Shown piece after piece: positions 8,678-16,466 of a DNA stretch of 64,000 nt; position 1 is the first letter of the stretch; every line of letters begins with the position of its first letter. Under the pieces are notes generated by a model. The model was not told the DNA's origin, did no database searches, and saw nothing but the letters and a program-made list of their open reading frames with translations. The position numbers and the translations under genes were made by a program. Location of the stretch: positions 1 to 64,000 of the forward strand of contig CAXUKO010000010.1 in assembly GCA_964251665.1 (NCBI GenBank), given 5' to 3'. This DNA is from JBBQLG01 sp964251665 (lineage in GTDB: Bacteria; Bacteroidota; Bacteroidia; Cytophagales; Spirosomataceae).

Positions 8678-9417
8678 TGCTGTCGTCGCTGAAAAATCAC
8701 CCGTTTGCCGTCGATGCCTCGTTCGACTACTCCCTTGTGTTGACGTATGCCGTGCCGCAGGAAGAACTACAGCATCTGATTCCGCCCTGCCTGGAACTCG
8801 ATACGTTTCAGGGCAGCCACGGGTTTTTAGCGATAGCGATGGTGCAGACAAAGAACCTGCGACCAGCGGGTTTTCCTCGTTTTCTGGGTAGCGATTTCTT
8901 TCTCATTGGCTACCGTATTTTCGTGCGCTATACCACCAACGCCGGTAAACGGTTGCGGGGGCTGTATATTCTGAAGTCAGAAACAGACCAAAAACGCATG
9001 GAGTGGCTTGGATCACTGTTTACTACTTATCGGTACGCCACTACCGATGTCAGTCAGACAATGAGCGGGTCAATCATCACGGTAACGTCACAGGCCTCCG
9101 GGCTGGATATTGTGGCCGACACCAATGCACCGGCTGAGTTTCTGCCCCCGTATTCGCTGTTTACTAACTGGAAGGAGGCCCGACGGTTTGCGGGTCCGCT
9201 ACCATTCACGTTCTCCTATGACCCCAAAAGCAGAATGGTCGTTATTGTTGAGGGGGTACGTGAACACTGGCAGCCAACGCCCGTTGCCGTGTTGCGGGCC
9301 GACGTTCCCATTTTTAAGGCCATCCGCGTGACCGATTTTATGCTGGCGAGTGCTTTTATCATCCGCGATATTCCGTACCACTGGAAACAGGGGCGCACCG
9401 AACGATGGAACGGATGA
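8677..9417 (+). CDS. DUF2071 family protein (YqjF-like)
   Basis: A 246-residue soluble protein. The N-terminus LKNHPFAVDASFDYSLVLTYAVP followed by LQHLIPPCLELDTF and GFLAIAMVQTKNLRP matches the DUF2071/YqjF family, related to acetoacetate decarboxylase-fold proteins. SDFFLIGYRIFVRY and GLYILKSETD are further conserved blocks. No Lys in the position of the acetoacetate decarboxylase Schiff base is obvious to me, so no reaction is claimed. Translationally coupled to the DoxX-like gene. Its last codons overlap the start of a short frame at 9405 that looks like the beginning of a third gene of the same operon, now broken. Confidence 0.78.
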   Translation: MLSSLKNHPFAVDASFDYSLVLTYAVPQEELQHLIPPCLELDTFQGSHGFLAIAMVQTKNLRPAGFPRFLGSDFFLIGYRIFVRYTTNAGKRLRGLYILKSETDQKRMEWLGSLFTTYRYATTDVSQTMSGSIITVTSQASGLDIVADTNAPAEFLPPYSLFTNWKEARRFAGPLPFTFSYDPKSRMVVIVEGVREHWQPTPVAVLRADVPIFKAIRVTDFMLASAFIIRDIPYHWKQGRTERWNG

Positions 9418-9575
9418 GAGGGCCTTTTCAGGGTGTCTGGAATATCGTTCGGTTCAACTGGCACTTTTACGGGCTGGCAACCGGGGCTGTGGACGTATTT
9501 CAGCGTGGTCTTCTTTCTGGTGTATCGGTCGGGGCGGTAACCGACAGAGGCACCACTTCGGCACCCATTGATTAG
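9405..9575 (+). pseudogene. Probable remnant of a third operon gene (broken 5' end)
   Basis: An ATG inside the end of the DUF2071 gene opens a 56-codon frame (MERMRGPFQGVWNIVRFNWH...) with a convincing start: overlap of the type seen between the two genes before it, and a plausible protein sequence. From about 9490 the sense seems to jump to another frame, where GLWTYFSVVFFLVYRSGR reads as a membrane helix and then stops at 9540. I think this is the amino end of a membrane-anchored protein, possibly the methyltransferase-type gene I recall next to DUF2071 genes in related bacteria, left after a frameshift and loss of the rest. That identity is recollection. The 50 bases after it hold nothing visible. 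Confidence 0.4.
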
Positions 9576-9674
9576 AAGACTTACGCCGAACTGTTTTGGA
9601 TAGAAGGCTTTAGCGTAATACATTGTTCATTGAACGCTTACCGAATAATTCTGTACATTTTAAGTTCTCGTCTT

Positions 9675-10193
9675 ATGCTGTCTGACCTGCACATTCATCT
9701 GATTGCGAAGGCCTTGACTTGGCTGCTTGTGTTGGTAAGCTCCGCGCTGATTTTAGTAGCCGCGAGCTTGGTCAGCTTCGACTACATCGGGAGCGAAGAT
9801 GCCGCCGTCAGACGAAACGAGTTGGAAAGCGTCGAGAACGATACGTTGCCAATCACAACGGTCAAGACGATACCTTCACTTGCCGCTCTACTGGCAAAAC
9901 CTGGCAAATACCATGATCAGCGTGTTTGGGTGAAAGGCTACCTGAATTTGGAATTTGAAGGGGATATGTTCTACATAAACCGGGCCGCGTATACCGGGCA
10001 CAAGTATGAAAATGGGTGTTATGTGCAGGTTTCAGACTCACTCATGAGAAAAAAGCGGGTAGACGATTATAGTAAGCGATACGTGGCCATCAGAGGCTTG
10101 TTTAATAATATGGAGGGTAGGCATGGACGTTTAATTATTGAGGATATTAAAACTCTACCTCACTTAACCGCTTTGCGAAGGCCCACTAAGTAG
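9675..10193 (+). CDS. Membrane-anchored hypothetical protein
   Basis: A 172-residue protein with one N-terminal membrane helix (about residues 10-33, ALTWLLVLVSSALILVAA) and a soluble domain of about 135 residues outside. The soluble part (SLAALLAKPGKYHDQRVWVKGYL ... YVAIRGLFNN ... GRLIIEDI) has the strand pattern of an OB-like fold in which a short barrel follows a V-x-V-x-G turn. I do not recognise a family with certainty. A TTG at 9630 would lengthen it by 15 residues; I chose the ATG. Codon use is a little more AT-rich than its neighbours. It stands alone between the broken gene at 9.5 kb and the convergent dehydrogenase gene. Confidence 0.6.
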   Translation: MLSDLHIHLIAKALTWLLVLVSSALILVAASLVSFDYIGSEDAAVRRNELESVENDTLPITTVKTIPSLAALLAKPGKYHDQRVWVKGYLNLEFEGDMFYINRAAYTGHKYENGCYVQVSDSLMRKKRVDDYSKRYVAIRGLFNNMEGRHGRLIIEDIKTLPHLTALRRPTK

Positions 10194-10242
10194 CTGTGAA
10201 GTTAGTTGATAAACTGTCCCGGTTGCTGAACGGGCGAGCGTG

Positions 10243-11310
10243 TTACAGCTTCACTCCGAATCGCTCACCCAGTTCTTCCAGACTTTTAATGACCGGTTCC
10301 AGCAGCGGAATACCGTTTGCCAACCGTTCCGCTTCCAACGTGCGTTCGGGGTCGCCGGGAATAAGTACCTGATGACCTGGTACGGCGCGGGCGTCGCGGA
10401 AACGCTGAATCCAGGTATCCATATGCTGTTTGAAGTCGTTGGCAGGCCGGAACGCGTCGATGCGCATGGCCCCGAAGAAATGCCCGGTCCCGGCCCCTAC
10501 ACTCTCCTGCGCCGACATGAATCCGGCCGTTGCAAACGGCGGAACCCACGGCCCGTAGTTAGCACCGGATAACACACCCGAAAAAATATCGACAATCGCA
10601 CCCAGCCCGTAGCCTTTGTGGGAGCCATGTTCCCGGTCGGAGCCGAGTGGCAGCAAACCACCCCCATTTTTCACCGCGTTGGCATCGGTCGTGGGATTAC
10701 CGTCGGCATCCTGCGCCCAGCCGGTCGGAATGGGTTGCCCTTTGCGTTGCAGGATTTCCAGTTTACCATAGGCCACCGCCGTTGAGGCAAAATCAGCTAC
10801 AAAAGCGGGTTCGGTCAGAGCGGGAACGGCAACAGCTATCGGGTTAGTGCCCAGTAGTTTATCTAATGAAAAAGTCGGTGCTACCAGTGGAGCCGCGTGG
10901 GTCATAGCCTGCCCAATCATGTCGTGTTCCAGTGCCAGCATGGCGTGATACCCGGCGATACCAAAGTGGTTGGAGTTGCGCACCGCTACCCAGCCGGTAC
11001 CGGCGACGCGGGCTTTTTCGATGGCTACCTGCATCGCCCACGGCCCCACCACTAATCCCAGGCCCCGGTCACCATCAACCACAGCAGTAGACGGGCTTTC
11101 GTGAACGATTTTAATGTCGGGCTGCGGATTGAGCCGTCCCAAGTCATAGAGCCGGACGTAGCCCGGTAGTCGGGCAACACCATGCGAGTCGACACCCCGC
11201 AGATCGGCACTGAGCAGCACATCGGCCGCAAGCCGGGCATCGGCGTCGGGGCAGCCAATGGCCTGAAAAATGGATTCGGTAAAGGTTCGGAGTTGAGGGG
11301 CAGTTATCAT
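10243..11310 (-). CDS. Ldh family (malate/L-lactate/ureidoglycolate-type) dehydrogenase
   Basis: A 355-residue cytosolic NAD(P)-dependent oxidoreductase of the Ldh_2 family, which oxidises 2-hydroxyacids such as malate, sulfolactate or ureidoglycolate. Seen in the sequence: SADLRGVDSHGVARLP near residue 40 (conserved SHG), AVVDGDRGLG, the NSNHFGIAGYHA motif with the catalytic His near residue 112, LGTNPIAVAVPA, and GSHKGYGLGAIVDIFSGVL. The length is normal. Substrate choice cannot be read from these motifs. The frame continues back to a TTG at 11328; the ATG at 11310 gives the usual N-terminus. It is convergent with the hypothetical gene before it and on the same strand as the small secreted protein behind it, with a hairpin between. 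Confidence 0.85.
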   Translation of the reverse strand: MITAPQLRTFTESIFQAIGCPDADARLAADVLLSADLRGVDSHGVARLPGYVRLYDLGRLNPQPDIKIVHESPSTAVVDGDRGLGLVVGPWAMQVAIEKARVAGTGWVAVRNSNHFGIAGYHAMLALEHDMIGQAMTHAAPLVAPTFSLDKLLGTNPIAVAVPALTEPAFVADFASTAVAYGKLEILQRKGQPIPTGWAQDADGNPTTDANAVKNGGGLLPLGSDREHGSHKGYGLGAIVDIFSGVLSGANYGPWVPPFATAGFMSAQESVGAGTGHFFGAMRIDAFRPANDFKQHMDTWIQRFRDARAVPGHQVLIPGDPERTLEAERLANGIPLLEPVIKSLEELGERFGVKL

Positions 11311-11362
11311 AGGCGCAAAAATAGCCAATCCGTGCCGTGAACACGCGTACTACAACAAAGAA

Positions 11363-11387
11363 CCCCATAACGAGCGTCGCTATGGGG
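11363..11387 (-). terminator. Small hairpin after the secreted-protein gene
   Basis: CCCCATA (11363-11369) and TATGGGG (11381-11387) pair exactly, 26 bases beyond the stop of the minus-strand gene at 11413. Confidence 0.4.
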
Positions 11388-11412
11388 CCTGAATGGTGAG
11401 CAATCAAACGCG

Positions 11413-11817
11413 TTAGAGGAGGGCGATGGTGCGCACTTCGGAAGCGGGTACGATGGTAGAGATTTGAACTGTACGGACGGTGGTGTCTATGCCGTTTGAT
11501 ACTTCCAGCTGGTAAGTGCCAGCCGGTAAATCGCTGATTACCAATTTACCCCGGTACTTGTCTTCGTTACGGCTAATGCCCTGATGGAATAGTACGTTGC
11601 CTTTGGCATCGACCAGCCGAATGTCGACCCGGCCACCGACTTGCTTATTTACGGCGACGTTTAATTTACTGCCGTCGATTGAGCCATAAACACCAACCTG
11701 ATAAGCTGCCGGACGTTGAGGTTGTTTGGGAACACCGGCCGATGCATCCATAGACGTGAAGGCTGTAATGGCGCTGAATGACAAAGCGATGAGGAGGGTG
11801 TGTGCGAGCGTTTTCAT
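11413..11817 (-). CDS. Small secreted beta-sandwich protein
   Basis: A 134-residue protein with a signal peptide (MKTLAHTLLIALSFSAITAF, cleavage near DASA-G at about residue 28). The mature 105 residues form about seven strands: LNVAVNKQ, VDIRLVDAKGNVLFHQ, GKLVISDLPAGTYQLEVSN and VRTVQIS. The GTYQLEVS block is what one sees in T9SS C-terminal domains and in carboxypeptidase-regulatory-like folds, so the protein is a free-standing Ig-like domain in the periplasm or outside the cell. The true T9SS sorting signal with its terminal K-rich motif is not present. No function is assigned. Separate transcription unit. Confidence 0.7.
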   Translation of the reverse strand: MKTLAHTLLIALSFSAITAFTSMDASAGVPKQPQRPAAYQVGVYGSIDGSKLNVAVNKQVGGRVDIRLVDAKGNVLFHQGISRNEDKYRGKLVISDLPAGTYQLEVSNGIDTTVRTVQISTIVPASEVRTIALL

Positions 11818-12047
11818 GATGTGTATTGATTTTTTGGTTTGTGTTTTTAGAGTGGCGTCTGACAGTTGTGCCTGACTAACGATACAAAGATGTGGGCCTT
11901 AGACAGTACTTTGCATTGCATACTACTTGAGCGGTGAGAACACCGGGCCGAACGGTTTAAAGTCAGGACACTAGAGCGAACGGCCCAGGTTATCGGGCTC
12001 TATTCAGGCCAAATGTTACGTCAGGCTGTTCCTGAACGCTTATAAAT
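11818..12047. other. Gene-free stretch
   Basis: Holds the upstream region of the small secreted protein and the tail of the molybdenum hydroxylase operon. Apart from the hairpin at 12048-12086 I see no gene, repeat or clear promoter box. Confidence 0.5.
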
Positions 12048-12086
12048 AAGTAAAGCCGCCCCATCAGAGATGAAGCGACTTTACTT
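12048..12086 (-). terminator. Hairpin after the molybdenum hydroxylase operon
   Basis: AAGTAAAGCCGC (12048-12059) pairs with GCGACTTTACTT (12075-12086) with one mismatch, 30 bases past the stop of the large subunit gene on the minus strand. Confidence 0.5.
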
Positions 12087-12116
12087 GTATCCGGTGATGC
12101 GCCGGGAGACATACAT

Positions 12117-14270
12117 TTATGACACGCCCTTGAACACGGGCTCCTCTACAAATGGCTGGTTACGCAGTCGTTTACCGCTTGCTTTAAAGATAGCATTGGC
12201 AACGGCCGCTGCCGCCGGGGGAAGTGAGGGTTCGCCGAGGCCTGTTGGCTCAATGCCGTTATCGACAAAGTGAACCTCCACCTGCGGAATTTCGTGAAGC
12301 CGGATCAGCCGGTAGTCGTTGAAATTCTTCTGGTCGGGGATGCCGTCTTTAAAGGTCATATTCCCGTACATCGCATGGCCAATTCCGTCCACAATGCAGC
12401 CCGTTACCTGTTGCCGCGCTCCGCTTTGGTTGATAACCACACCACAGTCAGCCACTGAATAGACTTTCTGAAGAACGGGTTTGCCTTTCTGCATGACTAC
12501 TTCGCCAATCTGGGCGACGTACGAACGGTGCGAGAAATACACGCTGAAGCCCTGCGCAATCAGTTTACCATCGGCACCCTTTTTTGTACCCCACCCTGCT
12601 TTTTCGGCTGCTGTCTGAATCACGACTTTCATCCGGTCGAGGTCGTACTTAATCGCACCCACGGGTTTTTGCTTGGCTTTGTCGATCAACTCCAGCCGGA
12701 ACTGAACGGGGTCTTTACCAGCGGCCTGAGCTACTTCATCGAAAAACGATTGCTCAGCAAAGGCCAGGAAGTTCGTAATTGGTGCCCGCCAGGGGCCGGT
12801 TGTGATCGGTGATTTATGCTCAACATTGTCAATCAGCAGGTTGTCGACGGCACCGGCGGGGAAGTTATCTTCCCGCGTTGGATTGCCGGAGTTAATGCCG
12901 ACGCCCCGTAACTTATAACCGATCATATTGCCTTGAGCGTCCAGTGCCGCTTCGAACCGGTAACGAACCGCCGGACGATAGCTGCCGCCGGTCATGTCGT
13001 CTTCACGGGTCCAGATGAGTTTAACCGGTGCGTTAACCAGTTTAGACACCTGTACCGCTTCGATTACGTAGTCCGCCTTGAGCCTGCGACCAAAACCGCC
13101 CCCCATGCGGGTCAACTGCACGGTCACTTTGTCGGGCGAGATGCCTAACAGCTTCGCCGTTTCGTTGCGGGCCAGTTCGGGCGTTTGCGTTGGGCCGACC
13201 AGTTCCACTCCATCCGGTCGGACGTGCGCAAAGAAGTTCATCGGCTCCAGAGGATTGTGGGGCAGGAACGGGCACTGATACTCGGCCGTTACTATTCTGG
13301 CCGCCGTTTTAAAGGCCGCATCCACGTCACCATCTTTTCGGCGCACGGTGGCGTCTTTGCTGTCCAGGAGTTCTTTAAACAGACGGTTGTGGTCGGCGGT
13401 GCTTTCGAGAGCATCCGCTTTCTCCCACTCAATTTTGAGCGCGTCTTTGGCTTTCTTAACCTGCCAGGTCGATTTGCCGACAACAGCGACATTGTTGCCA
13501 AACGTCACCACGTCCACAATACCCGACATGACTTTGCTGGCCGCAGCATCCAGTGACTTCAGTTTGTAGCCGAACGCCGGACGCTGGAGCATGGCAAACA
13601 GCATACCCTCGCGGTAGAAATCCAGTCCGAACAACGGTTTCCCGGTTATAATTTTCGGGTTGTCGACGTTCTTAACGGTACTGCCGATGAGTTTGAAATC
13701 CTTCTGATCTTTCAGCTTCACATCGGTCGGAACGGTAATTTGAGCCGCTTCAGTAGCTAATTGGCCATAACTGAGCTTTTTACCGCTGGCCTGGTGCAGT
13801 ACAAAGCCTTTCTCCGTGGTAATCTCCGTGGCCGGAACGTTCCAGCGTTTGGCGGCTGCCAGAATCAGCATCTGCCGGGCCGTGGCGCCCGCCGTCCGAA
13901 GCCGTGTCCAGGAGTGCGGAATCGAGCCGCTGCCCCCGGCTACCTGACGCTCAAACTTTTTAGTATCAAGCGGAGCCTGCTCCACCACTACTTTGGTCCA
14001 GTCGGCATCCAACTCCTCCGCCACAATGATTGGGAAGGCCGTTTTAATACCCTGTCCCACCTCGGGGTTTGGCGACAAAATCGTGATAATACCCTGTGGG
14101 CTAATGGATAGGTAACTGTTGAAGTCAACGCCCGGTACGGCTGCTGTAGCCAGTGTATCTGCGGCTGCGGCTTCCGACTCGATCCAGTTAAAGCCCAGAA
14201 ACAGGCCACCACCGGCCGCCACGGCTACCTTCAGGAAATTCCGGCGGCTATCGTTTGGTAAAGTTGCCAT
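12117..14270 (-). CDS. Molybdopterin-binding large subunit, Tat-exported (isoquinoline 1-oxidoreductase beta type)
   Basis: A 717-residue catalytic subunit of the xanthine oxidase family, in the single-chain form found in IorB-like enzymes that hydroxylate N-heterocycles or oxidise aldehydes. It opens with a twin-arginine signal (DSRRNFLKVAVAAGGGLFLG), so the folded enzyme is exported to the periplasm. Cofactor motifs: PNPEVGQGIKTAFP, QTPELARNETAKLLG, MGGGFGRRLKADYV, and near the C-terminus GLGEPSLPPAAAAVANA, where Glu at about residue 680 is the expected catalytic base. The frame runs open much further upstream, but that overlaps the small subunit gene; the ATG at 14270, two bases after the small subunit stop, is clearly right. 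No cytochrome subunit or XdhC-like maturation gene is adjacent. The substrate is unknown. Confidence 0.88.
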   Translation of the reverse strand: MATLPNDSRRNFLKVAVAAGGGLFLGFNWIESEAAAADTLATAAVPGVDFNSYLSISPQGIITILSPNPEVGQGIKTAFPIIVAEELDADWTKVVVEQAPLDTKKFERQVAGGSGSIPHSWTRLRTAGATARQMLILAAAKRWNVPATEITTEKGFVLHQASGKKLSYGQLATEAAQITVPTDVKLKDQKDFKLIGSTVKNVDNPKIITGKPLFGLDFYREGMLFAMLQRPAFGYKLKSLDAAASKVMSGIVDVVTFGNNVAVVGKSTWQVKKAKDALKIEWEKADALESTADHNRLFKELLDSKDATVRRKDGDVDAAFKTAARIVTAEYQCPFLPHNPLEPMNFFAHVRPDGVELVGPTQTPELARNETAKLLGISPDKVTVQLTRMGGGFGRRLKADYVIEAVQVSKLVNAPVKLIWTREDDMTGGSYRPAVRYRFEAALDAQGNMIGYKLRGVGINSGNPTREDNFPAGAVDNLLIDNVEHKSPITTGPWRAPITNFLAFAEQSFFDEVAQAAGKDPVQFRLELIDKAKQKPVGAIKYDLDRMKVVIQTAAEKAGWGTKKGADGKLIAQGFSVYFSHRSYVAQIGEVVMQKGKPVLQKVYSVADCGVVINQSGARQQVTGCIVDGIGHAMYGNMTFKDGIPDQKNFNDYRLIRLHEIPQVEVHFVDNGIEPTGLGEPSLPPAAAAVANAIFKASGKRLRNQPFVEEPVFKGVS

Positions 14271-14272
14271 AG

Positions 14273-14737
14273 CTATTTCGCGGTTTTGGTGGAGGCTAAT
14301 TTCACGGCTTCGCGAATGCGATGGTACGTGCCACAGCGGCACAGGTTGCCGGTCATAGTCGCGTCGATATCGGCGGTGCTTGGCTTCGGATTGCGTTTGA
14401 GCAACGCAGCCGCCGTCATGATCTGACCAGCCTGACAATAGCCGCACTGGGGTACGTCGACCTCGTTCCAGGCTTGTTGTACCGGGTGTGTACCGGTTGC
14501 TGACAGGCCTTCGATAGTCGTAATTTTCTGCGTACCAATGGCCGATACCGGCAGTACGCAGGAGCGGGTTGCTTCGCCGTTGAGGTGGATAGTACAGGCA
14601 CCGCATTGCGCAATGCCGCATCCGTATTTGGTGCCGACCAGTCCGAGGTGGTCGCGCAGTACCCATAGAATCGGGGTGTCCGGCTCGACGTCGGCCTGGT
14701 ACCGCCGACCATTGATTTGCAGGTTATAAACAGCCAT
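14273..14737 (-). CDS. [2Fe-2S] small subunit of the molybdenum hydroxylase (IorA type)
   Basis: A 154-residue iron-sulfur subunit. The plant-ferredoxin-like domain carries Cys40, Cys45, Cys48 and Cys60 (YGCGIAQCGACTIH) for one [2Fe-2S] cluster; the helical domain carries Cys98, Cys101, Cys133 and Cys135 (QCGYCQAGQ and LCRCGTY) for the second. It passes electrons from the molybdenum centre of the large subunit to an acceptor. It has no signal peptide, so it presumably crosses the membrane by riding with the Tat-tagged large subunit. First gene of a two-gene operon, followed after a 2-base gap by the large subunit. Confidence 0.92.
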   Translation of the reverse strand: MAVYNLQINGRRYQADVEPDTPILWVLRDHLGLVGTKYGCGIAQCGACTIHLNGEATRSCVLPVSAIGTQKITTIEGLSATGTHPVQQAWNEVDVPQCGYCQAGQIMTAAALLKRNPKPSTADIDATMTGNLCRCGTYHRIREAVKLASTKTAK

Positions 14738-14796
14738 TGAGTTTGGGAGATTTATTGACGAAACTAAGGTACGAAAAGATTACGTGCGGGTTCAAA

Positions 14797-15588
14797 TCAT
14801 CCTGCTCTGTGAAAGAATTTACGCTTGAGCCGCTGCCAGCGGGAGGGCGATTTAATAACGGCAATACCTCCGCCAGATATAGAAATGCGCTTCACACACA
14901 TAGTTTCAGTCAACAGGACGTCGCTCAACGTGATTGTTGCAGTAGCAGAGCGGACGTTGGTCTTGACTTCGTGAGCGCTAAGGCCAATGGCAAAGACATC
15001 AAGCGTCAGATTATTTATGGGCCAATCAGCTGGGATTAGCAGGTTAAACCTACCAGCATCATCTGTTACGCCTGACATAAATAATTTCCGGGTTTGTACG
15101 TGTGGATCAATCGTCTTTACCAGTACCGTCGCATTTGGCACGGCTGATATAAATCCGGTCGAGTCGGCGAACATTACCCGCCCGCTTACAGTAACCTGAT
15201 TTGTATCTCCTGGGATGGCCTCCTGAGTAGCAAGAGACTTGAGTGGCTGAATCGTGGCTAACCGCGATGGGGTAACAACTTGACCCGATTGCGCCTGCGC
15301 CGTCTGCCAACTCAATGCACCCATCGTTACTATACTCAGCCAGTGCCGCCAGAATGAATTTTCCTGAGCCGGAATAACTAATGGCCGATTAATTTGGTCG
15401 TGCCTGAGTTGCCCGCAGATTTCGCCGGACGACTGATTAAGCACACGGGCCAACTCCCGATCTGAAAGCACCGTGTAATCGACCACTGTCTTCTGGCAAC
15501 TGGCGCAGAACCGACCCTGTTCGTTGGGCCGCATATCGGCCCAGCGTTCGTGGCAGGGCTTGGGAATCTGGACCGTGAGACTTTTCAT
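14797..15588 (-). CDS. Cys-rich N-domain, membrane helix and carboxypeptidase-regulatory-like domain (copy 2)
   Basis: A 263-residue protein, paralogue of the gene at 15596-16342. Residues 1-60 form a soluble domain with conserved Cys12-His13, Cys28-x2-Cys31 and Cys58, a pattern that could bind a metal. A hydrophobic segment at about 85-103 (WLSIVTMGALSWQTAQAQ) is a membrane helix or an internal signal anchor. The rest holds a beta-sandwich like the carboxypeptidase regulatory domain (VTVSGRVMFADSTGF ... VTDDAGRFNLLIPA). Both copies end in a basic tail (RLKRKFFHRAG here). The topology suggests the Cys domain in the cytoplasm and the sandwich in the periplasm. I chose the ATG at 15588 because it aligns with the start of the paralogue. 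Function unknown. Confidence 0.75.
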   Translation of the reverse strand: MKSLTVQIPKPCHERWADMRPNEQGRFCASCQKTVVDYTVLSDRELARVLNQSSGEICGQLRHDQINRPLVIPAQENSFWRHWLSIVTMGALSWQTAQAQSGQVVTPSRLATIQPLKSLATQEAIPGDTNQVTVSGRVMFADSTGFISAVPNATVLVKTIDPHVQTRKLFMSGVTDDAGRFNLLIPADWPINNLTLDVFAIGLSAHEVKTNVRSATATITLSDVLLTETMCVKRISISGGGIAVIKSPSRWQRLKRKFFHRAG

Positions 15589-15595
15589 ATAGTTG

Positions 15596-16342
15596 TCACC
15601 TGCCTGGATGAAACAGTTTGTGTTTGATTTTTTGCCAGCGTGATACATGGTAGCCACCCACTCTGATTACCTGGTTCATTGCTTCTTCATCTTCTTTCAG
15701 CGCAATCGACAAGTGTTGAGGTTCAGCAATGATGTTAATTTCCTGGGTAATCAAACCGACGGAGCACACGACGAGCGTGATGGGTGTGTTCAATAAATCC
15801 GCCGGAATCTTCAGCTGGAACATTCCATTACTATCCGCTGTTACCCCCCGATTCGCATTTTTGATGACCACGTTAGCCCCTGGTAGTACCATTTGCCGGC
15901 CCGCACTGTCGATGTCCAATACAGTACCGGTAATACGAGGTGCCGTATCCTGACTGCTGGTATCCCGGACAGACTGATCTGAAGGTCTATGTTCTGGTAG
16001 CACCGTTACCCGCTGCGCTGGTATGATTGGTTGATTTACCTGCGCCTGCGTCGTTTGCCAGCTTAGTAGTCCCATCGTCAGCATCCCCAGCCAGTGCCGC
16101 CAAACAGGAGTTTTGTCTTTATTCGAGATGAACACGGGCCGGTTTAGCTGGTCATTTCTAAACCGTCCGCAGGCCGTTCCGGTAGTTTTGTTCAACAACA
16201 AAATCAGTTCGTGGTCGGAAAGCGCCGTGTAATCGACTACTGTCTTCTGGCAACTGGCACAGAATCGACCCTGCCCGTTGGGCAGCATATCGGCCCAACG
16301 TTCGTGGCAGGGCTTAGGAATCTGTACCGTGAGACTTTTCAT
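15596..16342 (-). CDS. Cys-rich N-domain, membrane helix and carboxypeptidase-regulatory-like domain (copy 1)
   Basis: A 248-residue protein whose first 45 residues are almost identical to those of the downstream copy (MKSLTVQIPKPCHERWADM, then GRFCASCQKTVVDYT). The same five metal-ligand candidates are present: Cys12, His13, Cys28, Cys31, Cys58. Hydrophobic segment at about 83-101 (HWLGMLTMGLLSWQTTQAQ). The C-terminal domain (ITGTVLDIDSAG ... VTADSNGMFQLKIPA) is a carboxypeptidase-regulatory-like sandwich. The gene ends 7 bases before the start of its copy, so the two form an operon. The C-terminal halves have diverged far more than the N-terminal Cys domain, which points to selection on the Cys domain or to recent recombination there. 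Confidence 0.75.
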   Translation of the reverse strand: MKSLTVQIPKPCHERWADMLPNGQGRFCASCQKTVVDYTALSDHELILLLNKTTGTACGRFRNDQLNRPVFISNKDKTPVWRHWLGMLTMGLLSWQTTQAQVNQPIIPAQRVTVLPEHRPSDQSVRDTSSQDTAPRITGTVLDIDSAGRQMVLPGANVVIKNANRGVTADSNGMFQLKIPADLLNTPITLVVCSVGLITQEINIIAEPQHLSIALKEDEEAMNQVIRVGGYHVSRWQKIKHKLFHPGR

Positions 16343-16367
16343 AGGGTAAGGTAGCTTGTTATAGACC

Positions 16368-16452
16368 GCTGATTTCTATGATCGTTATGATTTAAACCGC
16401 GTCGGCGGACCGAAGATCATGGTTCATCATGATGATGGTCATAGAAATCAGC
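16368..16452. repeat. Dispersed palindromic repeat, family A, copy 1
   Basis: An 85-base imperfect palindrome. Its outer arms GCTGATTTCTATGA (16368-16381) and TCATAGAAATCAGC (16439-16452) pair perfectly. A 43-base core (16377-16419, TATGATCGTTATGAT ... GACCGAAGATCA) recurs at 37661-37703 with only two differences, and contains its own small hairpin CCGC-GTCG-GCGG. It lies between the Cys-rich protein gene and the SDR gene stop. Confidence 0.85.
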
Positions 16453-16466
16453 GGGCTATCAATTGT

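Noticed and set aside
11316..11323. TATTTTTG box at the start of the Ldh-family gene
   Set aside because: If real, the transcript would begin at the ATG itself; I consider it a chance match.
14271..14666. N-terminal extension of the molybdenum large subunit by 132 residues
   Set aside because: It overlaps the small subunit gene in another frame and precedes the Tat signal; the extension is low-sense Arg/Pro-rich sequence.
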